From: an uncultured Haemophilus sp.
GTDB taxonomy: Bacteria; Pseudomonadota; Gammaproteobacteria; Enterobacterales; Pasteurellaceae
Assembly (NCBI RefSeq): GCF_937976265.1
Contig: NZ_CALJRX010000234.1
Location: 1 to 11,633, forward strand
Direction: 5' to 3'
Length of the DNA stretch: 11,633 nucleotides
Positions 7,292 through 11,633 of this stretch are shown here, piece after piece. The position numbers and the translations under genes are program-made. Numbering within the stretch: the stretch's first letter is position 1; each line of letters begins with the position of its first letter. Under the pieces are notes generated by a model. It had not been told where the DNA came from. It did no database searches and worked only from the letters and a program-made list of their open reading frames with translations.

Positions 7292-7320
7292 ATTTTACCC
7301 TATTATGAAGGAAGTGTTAC
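7292..7320 (-). promoter_or_regulatory. Candidate promoter of the proC-MFS-xerD operon
   Basis: On the minus strand, GTAACA (7320-7315, 4 of 6 matches to TTGACA) is separated by 17 bp from TAAAAT (7297-7292, 5 of 6 matches to TATAAT). This predicts a transcript start near 7285 and a leader of about 30 nt. It overlaps the rdgC Shine-Dalgarno region, so the two divergent genes share this gap. Confidence 0.5.
7308..7314 (+). promoter_or_regulatory. Ribosome binding site that fixes the rdgC start
   Basis: AAGGAAG lies 7-9 nt before the ATG at 7322 and favours it over an in-frame GTG at 7265. A weak rdgC -10 candidate, TACAAT, lies at 7279-7284 without a convincing -35. Confidence 0.7.
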
Positions 7321-7321
7321 G

Positions 7322-8233
7322 ATGTGGTTTAAAAATTTAATGTCATATAGGCTGACTAAGCACCTAGATTGGGATCTTAATGAATTGCAACGCCAGTTGT
7401 CAGATTGTGAATTTCATCCTTGTGGCTCACAAGATCAAAGTAAATTCGGTTGGACGAATCCCTTGAAAGGTAGCGAGTTATTGTATTTTTCCGTGGGTAA
7501 ACACATTTTATTGGTTGCGAAAAAAGAAGAGAAAATGTTGCCGGCAAATGTGGTGAAACGTGAATTGGATGAACGCATTGAAAGCCTTGAGCAAAAAGAA
7601 AACCGCAAATTGAAAAAAACGGAAAAACAAACGTTAAAAGATGATGTGGTGATGAATTTATTGCCGCGTGCGTTCAGTAAAAATCAGCAAACTGCCGTGT
7701 GGATTGATACGGAGAATAACCTTGTTCATGTCGATGCGGCATCCAGTAAACGTGCAGAAGATGCCTTAGCATTATTGCGTAAATCACTTGGTTCGTTACC
7801 CGTTGTGCCGTTGGCTTTTGCGAATGAACCTTCGACCATTTTAACGGATTGGATTGTGCAGGAAAAAATCCCCCATTGGTTGGTGGCGTTAGAAGAGGCT
7901 GAATTGCGTGGAAGCCAAGAAGACAGTGTGATCCGTTGTAAGAAACAGCCTTTAGAAAATGAAGAGATTTTAGCGCTTTTACAAGATGGCAAAAAAGTGG
8001 TGAGCAAACTCGCATTAGAATGGGAAGATACGCTGACTTTTGTGTTTAATGAAGATTGCACGCTCAAACGTTTAAAATTTGCCGATGCAGTGCGTGAGAA
8101 AAATGCGGATATTTTAAAAGAAGATTATGCGCAACGCTTTGATGCTGATTTTGTATTAATGACGGGCATTTTATCTAAACTGACAGAAAACTTACTCGAT
8201 GAATTCGGTGGTGAGAAAGTCAGATTAGGCTAG
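7322..8233 (+). CDS. rdgC: Recombination-associated protein RdgC
   Basis: RdgC is a ring-shaped DNA-binding protein of the nucleoid that limits RecA-driven recombination; in Neisseria it affects pilin variation (family knowledge). Taken from ATG 7322 the protein is 303 residues, the same length as E. coli RdgC. It begins MWFKNLMSYRL, close to the family's MLWFKNLM start. Conserved stretches include PCGSQD (33-38), KLKKTEKQTLKD (96-107), LLPRAFS (113-119), VWIDT (126-130), LLRKSLGSLPVVPL (151-164), KKQ (207-209), LKRLKF (248-253) and QRFDADFVLMTG (271-282). An upstream in-frame GTG (7265) would add 19 residues not found in the family and has no Shine-Dalgarno. It is monocistronic, diverges from proC and converges with bipA on a shared hairpin. 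Identity is secure. Confidence 0.95.
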   Translation: MWFKNLMSYRLTKHLDWDLNELQRQLSDCEFHPCGSQDQSKFGWTNPLKGSELLYFSVGKHILLVAKKEEKMLPANVVKRELDERIESLEQKENRKLKKTEKQTLKDDVVMNLLPRAFSKNQQTAVWIDTENNLVHVDAASSKRAEDALALLRKSLGSLPVVPLAFANEPSTILTDWIVQEKIPHWLVALEEAELRGSQEDSVIRCKKQPLENEEILALLQDGKKVVSKLALEWEDTLTFVFNEDCTLKRLKFADAVREKNADILKEDYAQRFDADFVLMTGILSKLTENLLDEFGGEKVRLG

Positions 8234-8249
8234 TTTTAATCATGAAATA

Positions 8250-8276
8250 AAAAGGCGAACATGATGTTCGCCTTTT
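8250..8276. terminator. Bidirectional terminator between rdgC and bipA
   Basis: AAAAGGCGAACA (8250-8261) and TGTTCGCCTTTT (8265-8276) form a perfect 12-bp stem with a TGA loop. T runs are present in both readings, so it can end rdgC transcripts (stop at 8233) and leftward bipA transcripts. Confidence 0.85.
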
Positions 8277-8286
8277 GTTTGTTTAA

Positions 8287-8295
8287 AAGTGCGGT
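8287..8295 (+). repeat. USS, forward, between rdgC and bipA
   Basis: Perfect AAGTGCGGT with the TCAAATTT flank. The facing CCGCAC is a partial inverted copy. Confidence 0.92.
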
Positions 8296-8308
8296 CAAAT
8301 TTCCGCAC
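8287..8308 (-). terminator. USS-containing hairpin just after bipA
   Basis: GTGCGG (8289-8294) pairs with CCGCAC (8303-8308) across an 8-nt loop. On the minus strand the stem is followed by ACTTTT. It lies 8 nt past the bipA stop and is probably a first, weaker bipA terminator before the 8250-8276 hairpin. Confidence 0.5.
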
Positions 8309-8316
8309 GTTTTTAA

Positions 8317-10167
8317 TTAGTGAGTACTCGTACTGGTTGTCGTACGGTTTGCACGTTTACGATCGTTTTCCGTTAAGAGTTTTTTACGGATACGGATCGA
8401 TTCAGGTGTCACTTCCACTAACTCGTCATCATCGATAAACTCGATGGCTTGTTCAAGTGTAAATTTCACCGGTGTGGTTAAGACGATGGCATCATCTTTA
8501 CCTGATGCACGCATATTAGTGAGTTTTTTACCTTGTAAACAGTTTACGGTTAAGTCGTTTGTGCGGCTGTGAATACCGATGATTTGACCTTCGTAAACTT
8601 CTACGTTAGCTTCGATCATTAATTTACCACGCTCTTGTAAACCAAATAGCGCATAAGCTAATGCTTTACCGGTTGCGTTAGAAATTAATACACCGTTTTT
8701 ACGTTGACCGATTTCACCTGGTTTGATGTCATCGTAGTGATCGAAACTGGAGTAAAGTAAACCTGTACCTGATGTCATCGTCATGAATTCACCACGGAAA
8801 CCGATTAAGCCACGGCTTGGGATGATGTATTCTAAACGTACACGACCTTTGCCATCCGGCATCATATCGCGAACTTCACCTTTACGGATACCTAATGCTT
8901 CCATGACAGAACCTTGGTGTTGTTCTTCCACATCGATAGTCACTTGCTCGTAAGGCTCTTGTTTTTTACCGTTGATTTCACGATAGATTACTTTAGGACG
9001 AGAAACCGCAAGCTCATAACCTTCACGACGCATATTTTCAATTAATACAGAAAGGTGTAATTCACCACGACCAGACACTCGGAATTCATCCGGGTTTGGT
9101 GTTTCTTCTACACGTAATGCCACGTTGTGAACGAGCTCTTTGTTTAAACGTTCAAGAATTTGACGAGAAGTCACATATTTACCTTCTTGACCTGCAAACG
9201 GTGAAGTATTTACACAGAAGAACATGGTTACGGTTGGTTCATCAACGGTTAATGAAGGTAAGGCTTCAACGGCGTTGATATCACAAATTGTATCCGAGAT
9301 ATTTAATTCACCTAAACCGGTAATCGCAATGATATCGCCTGCATAAGCGATATCTTCTTCATAACGTTGTAAACCAAGGTGACCTAATACTTGACCTACA
9401 CGACCTTGGCGAGTTTTACCTTCGCCATCAATAATCGTTACAGGTTGGTTTGGCTTGATTGCACCGCGTTTGATTCGACCGATACCGATAACGCCCACAT
9501 AGCTGTTATAGTCTAATTGGGAGATTTGCATTTGGAATGGGGCATCAAGTTCCACTTTTGGCGGCTCAACGTGTTGAACGATTGCTTCAAATAACGGAGT
9601 CATGTCTTCCGCTAATTCTTCGTGTTCAAGTCCTGCGACACCATTTAATGCAGAGGCATAGATAATCGGGAAGTCTAATTGCTCATCGGTTGCACCAAGG
9701 TTAACGAATAAATCGAAGACTTGATCCACCACCCAATCAGGACGTGCGCCTGGACGGTCAACTTTGTTAATCACTACAATTGGTTTTAAACCGTGAGCAA
9801 AGGCTTTTTGGGTGACGAAACGTGTTTGCGGCATAGGGCCATCAAAGGCATCTACGACTAAAAGTACAGAATCCACCATAGAAAGTACACGTTCTACTTC
9901 ACCACCGAAGTCCGCGTGTCCTGGGGTATCTACGATGTTAATGCGATAGCCATTCCAGTTAATTGCGGTATTTTTTGCAAGAATGGTAATGCCTCGTTCT
10001 TTTTCAAGATCGTTTGAGTCCATTACGCGCTCATCAACATCACCACGAGTTGATTCAAATGTACCGGATTGTTGAAGGAGTTTGTCAACGAGGGTGGTTT
10101 TACCATGGTCAACGTGGGCGATAATTGCGATATTGCGCAATTTATTAATATCAATGTCGTTTTTCAT
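8317..10167 (-). CDS. bipA: Ribosome-associated translational GTPase BipA/TypA
   Basis: BipA is a translation-factor GTPase related to EF-G and LepA that binds 70S ribosomes and assists 50S assembly and growth under stress, notably cold (family knowledge). The 616 residues compare with 607 in E. coli. GTPase motifs are G1 AHVDHGKT (17-24), switch region ERGITI (57-62), G3 DTPGH (80-84), G4 NKVD (134-137) and G5 SAL (172-174). Domain II, EF-G-like domains III and V and the TypA-specific C-terminal domain follow, including SGRGELHLSVLIENMRREG and RASGKDDAI. The start, preceded by a weak AAGAA about 8 nt upstream, adds MKNDIDINKL before the conserved RNIAIIAHVDH. The last eight residues, TTTSTSTH, are a Thr/Ser tail unlike the E. 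coli end. It diverges from glnA, converges with rdgC and appears monocistronic. Confidence 0.97.
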   Translation of the reverse strand: MKNDIDINKLRNIAIIAHVDHGKTTLVDKLLQQSGTFESTRGDVDERVMDSNDLEKERGITILAKNTAINWNGYRINIVDTPGHADFGGEVERVLSMVDSVLLVVDAFDGPMPQTRFVTQKAFAHGLKPIVVINKVDRPGARPDWVVDQVFDLFVNLGATDEQLDFPIIYASALNGVAGLEHEELAEDMTPLFEAIVQHVEPPKVELDAPFQMQISQLDYNSYVGVIGIGRIKRGAIKPNQPVTIIDGEGKTRQGRVGQVLGHLGLQRYEEDIAYAGDIIAITGLGELNISDTICDINAVEALPSLTVDEPTVTMFFCVNTSPFAGQEGKYVTSRQILERLNKELVHNVALRVEETPNPDEFRVSGRGELHLSVLIENMRREGYELAVSRPKVIYREINGKKQEPYEQVTIDVEEQHQGSVMEALGIRKGEVRDMMPDGKGRVRLEYIIPSRGLIGFRGEFMTMTSGTGLLYSSFDHYDDIKPGEIGQRKNGVLISNATGKALAYALFGLQERGKLMIEANVEVYEGQIIGIHSRTNDLTVNCLQGKKLTNMRASGKDDAIVLTTPVKFTLEQAIEFIDDDELVEVTPESIRIRKKLLTENDRKRANRTTTSTSTH

Positions 10168-10194
10168 TTATTACGTTCTTAATGTTTAAGTTTT

Positions 10195-10262
10195 GTAGGG
10201 TGGAATTTTTATGCCACCGAATAGTCCAAGTAGTTTAAATTGGTGAGTCAAACTCACCCTAC
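10195..10262. repeat. Inverted pair of REP-like palindromes with GTAG feet (BIME-like)
   Basis: The left unit is GTAG (10195-10198), then GGTGG (10199-10203), a 10-nt loop and CCACC (10214-10218). The right unit is its mirror type: GGTGAGT (10242-10248), loop CAA, ACTCACC (10252-10258), then CTAC (10259-10262), the complement of GTAG. The outer 8 bp, GTAGGGTG and CACCCTAC, are perfect inverted repeats. A GTAG foot beside a palindrome is the hallmark of REP sequences recognised by RAYT transposases (family knowledge). Assignment to that class is inference; a short MITE remnant with 8-bp ends is the alternative. Confidence 0.6.
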
Positions 10263-10283
10263 GAGAATCTCGAAAGGGCAAAA

Positions 10284-10289
10284 ATTATA
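10284..10289 (-). promoter_or_regulatory. Candidate bipA promoter -10 box
   Basis: Perfect TATAAT on the minus strand. The -35 is poor (best ATAGCA with an 18-bp spacer, 3 of 6). It would give a bipA leader of about 110 nt carrying the REP-like pair. Confidence 0.45.
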
Positions 10290-10335
10290 CACGATATTTC
10301 GTTACTCTGCTATGCTGGTGTTTAAAATAAATCCC

Positions 10336-10364
10336 ATGAAAAAAGCAAGTGGTTGCGTTATAAT
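10336..10364 (+). promoter_or_regulatory. glnA promoter, sigma-70 type
   Basis: ATGAAA (10336-10341, 4 of 6 to TTGACA), a 17-bp spacer and a perfect TATAAT (10359-10364). The transcript should start near 10371, giving a leader of about 46 nt. No sigma-54 GG-N10-GC element with correct spacing is present, so glnA here is probably not NtrC/sigma-54 controlled from this site. Confidence 0.68.
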
Positions 10365-10405
10365 GCTCTTTTAATTTTTATAAAGATTATACACATAGCA
10401 AAATA

Positions 10406-10410
10406 GAGGA
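10406..10410 (+). promoter_or_regulatory. Ribosome binding site of glnA
   Basis: GAGGA ends 6 nt before the ATG at 10417 and fixes the start. Confidence 0.7.
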
Positions 10411-10416
10411 CACCTT

Positions 10417-11633
10417 ATGCCAAATGCAAATGCAATTGCCAACGTATTCAAACTGATCGAAGAGAACGATATTAGGTTCGTACTACTTCGTTTCACCGAC
10501 ATTAAAGGTAAAGAACATGGCGTTTCCATCCCCGTTAGCCTTGTCGATGAAGATATGTTTGAAGATGGCAAAATGTTCGATGGCTCTTCTGTTGAAGGTT
10601 GGAAAACCATTAACAAAGCCGATATGCTTTTAATGCCAATCGCTGAGACTGCAGTAGTCGATCCATTTGCGCAGATCCCAACACTCTCTATTCGTTGTAG
10701 CATTTATGAACCAACGACCATGCAAAGCTATGATCGTGATCCGCGTTCAATTGCTATTCGTGCTGAAAACTATATGCGTTCAACCGGTATTGCGGATCAA
10801 GCATTCTTCGGTCCAGAACCAGAGTTTTTCTTATTTGAAGATGTACGTTTTGATGTATCAATGAACCGCGCTTCTTTTGCCGTTGATGATATTGAAGCCG
10901 CTTGGAACACCAATAAAAAATATGAAGGCGGTAACAATGCTTATCGTCCATTGAAAAAAGGTGGTTACTGTGCAGTGGCTCCAATTGATACGGCTCATGA
11001 TATTCGTTCTGAAATGTGTTTGATTTTAGAAGAAATGGGCTTAGTGGTAGAAGCACACCACCATGAAGTGGCAACAGCAGGTCAAAATGAAATTGCAACG
11101 AAATTCAATAGCTTAACCTTGAAAGCAGATGAAACGCAAATCTATAAATACGTGGTACAAAACGTTGCATTAGAACACGGCAAAACCGCTTGCTTTATGC
11201 CAAAACCAATCACGGGTGATAATGGTTCGGGCATGCACTGTAATATGTCATTAAGCAAAGACGGTAAAAATATTTTCCAAGGTGATAAATATGCCGGCCT
11301 TTCTGAAACCGCACTTTATTACATCGGCGGTATCATTAAGCATGCTAAAGCATTAAATGCGTTCACCAACCCAAGTACCAACTCATACAAACGTTTAGTG
11401 CCAGGTTTTGAAGCGCCAGTATTATTAGCTTACTCTGCAAGCAACCGTTCTGCTTCAATTCGTATTCCGGCAGTAACCAACCCGAAAGCGATCCGTATTG
11501 AAGCGCGTTTTCCAGATCCATTGGCAAACCCATACCTTGCATTCGCCGCATTATTGATGGCGGGTCTTGATGGCGTAGTAAACAAAATCCACCCAGGCGA
11601 TGCAATGGATAAAAATCTTTACGATCTTCCACC
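10417..11633 (+). CDS. glnA: Glutamine synthetase type I (GlnA), 3'-truncated by window edge
   Basis: GlnA joins ammonia to glutamate with ATP, the main entry of nitrogen at low ammonia; the active enzyme is a cytosolic dodecamer. The reading frame is open from ATG 10417 to the window end (405 codons plus 2 nt), against about 470 residues in the family, so some 65 residues lie outside. Active-site motifs are GPEPEFF with E134 and E136, the EAHHHEVATAGQNE stretch (212-225), NGSGMHCN (269-276) and NRSASIRIP (343-351). KNLYDLP near the edge contains Y402, equivalent to the tyrosine adenylylated by GlnE in enteric bacteria (Tyr397), suggesting a GSI-beta enzyme under covalent control. The start has GAGGA and a consensus promoter upstream, divergent from bipA. 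A USS core (11308-11316) encodes Thr298-Ala-Leu inside an otherwise conserved segment. Confidence 0.97.
   Translation, partial: MPNANAIANVFKLIEENDIRFVLLRFTDIKGKEHGVSIPVSLVDEDMFEDGKMFDGSSVEGWKTINKADMLLMPIAETAVVDPFAQIPTLSIRCSIYEPTTMQSYDRDPRSIAIRAENYMRSTGIADQAFFGPEPEFFLFEDVRFDVSMNRASFAVDDIEAAWNTNKKYEGGNNAYRPLKKGGYCAVAPIDTAHDIRSEMCLILEEMGLVVEAHHHEVATAGQNEIATKFNSLTLKADETQIYKYVVQNVALEHGKTACFMPKPITGDNGSGMHCNMSLSKDGKNIFQGDKYAGLSETALYYIGGIIKHAKALNAFTNPSTNSYKRLVPGFEAPVLLAYSASNRSASIRIPAVTNPKAIRIEARFPDPLANPYLAFAALLMAGLDGVVNKIHPGDAMDKNLYDLP
11308..11316 (-). repeat. USS, reverse, in glnA
   Basis: ACCGCACTT preceded by GAA. It encodes Thr-Ala-Leu (298-300). In E. coli GlnA the corresponding residues are, from memory, Gln-Ala-Leu. 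Confidence 0.9.

Noticed and set aside
7265..7321. Upstream GTG start for rdgC adding 19 residues
   Set aside because: The extension has no family counterpart and no Shine-Dalgarno, while ATG 7322 has AAGGAAG and gives the exact family length of 303.
10195..10262. Insertion sequence or attachment site at the bipA-glnA gap
   Set aside because: Only 68 bp with no transposase frame and no visible target duplication; a REP-like pair explains it better.
10351..10366. Sigma-54 promoter upstream of glnA (GG ... GC)
   Set aside because: The GG and GC are separated by 12 nt instead of 10 and the TTGCA element is displaced; the perfect TATAAT in the same place fits sigma-70.
1775..11316. Repeated AAGTGCGGT units as a CRISPR or regulatory repeat array
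   Set aside because: They are dispersed, in both orientations, with no regular spacing, and match the Pasteurellaceae uptake signal.
10371..11632. Several open frames antisense to glnA (10371-10703, 10754-11098, 11363-11632) and a short plus-strand frame at 10667-10864
   Set aside because: They overlap the continuous, highly conserved glnA frame and resemble no known protein.

Overview
The window is a stretch of core chromosome from a Pasteurellaceae bacterium of the Haemophilus/Aggregatibacter branch. The strongest clue is the Hin-type DNA uptake signal AAGTGCGGT. It occurs perfectly eight times (four on each strand, about one per 1.45 kb) and twice more with one mismatch. All proteins closely resemble gammaproteobacterial families, and the DNA is moderately AT-rich with AT-rich intergenic gaps. 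From memory, the gene pairs relA-dgkA, gntP-glycerate kinase, proC-MFS-xerD and bipA-glnA also exist in H. influenzae Rd, but at separate loci. Their joining here suggests a related species such as H. parainfluenzae or Aggregatibacter rather than H. influenzae. That inference needs a genome comparison.

Left part, plus strand (1-4324): the C-terminal two thirds of RelA (ppGpp synthetase), cut by the window edge, is followed 20 nt later by dgkA (diacylglycerol kinase) and a perfect hairpin terminator. A two-gene operon follows: a GntP-family permease and a class II glycerate kinase. Together they look like a minimal uptake-and-phosphorylation route for glycerate or a related sugar acid, feeding glycolysis.

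Middle part, minus strand (4382-7256): proC, an HcaT-like MFS transporter and xerD are read leftward as a tightly packed operon, with a 1-nt overlap and then a 2-nt gap. It converges with the glycerate kinase gene on a hairpin made from two inverted uptake signals. ProC makes proline, XerD resolves chromosome dimers, and the transporter's substrate is unknown; the three roles are not obviously connected.

Right part (7322-11633): rdgC diverges from proC. It converges with bipA (typA, a ribosome-associated GTPase) on two hairpins. bipA diverges from glnA (type I glutamine synthetase), which runs off the right edge just after the conserved adenylylation tyrosine. The 249-nt bipA-glnA gap holds a consensus glnA promoter, a likely bipA -10 box, and a 68-bp inverted pair of REP-like palindromes with GTAG feet that would lie in the bipA leader.

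No RNA gene, CRISPR array, prophage or complete insertion sequence is visible. No stretch over 300 nt lacks a gene. I see no new multi-gene system. The most unusual item is the REP-like pair, followed by the use of uptake signals as terminators and as recurrent tripeptides in proteins.
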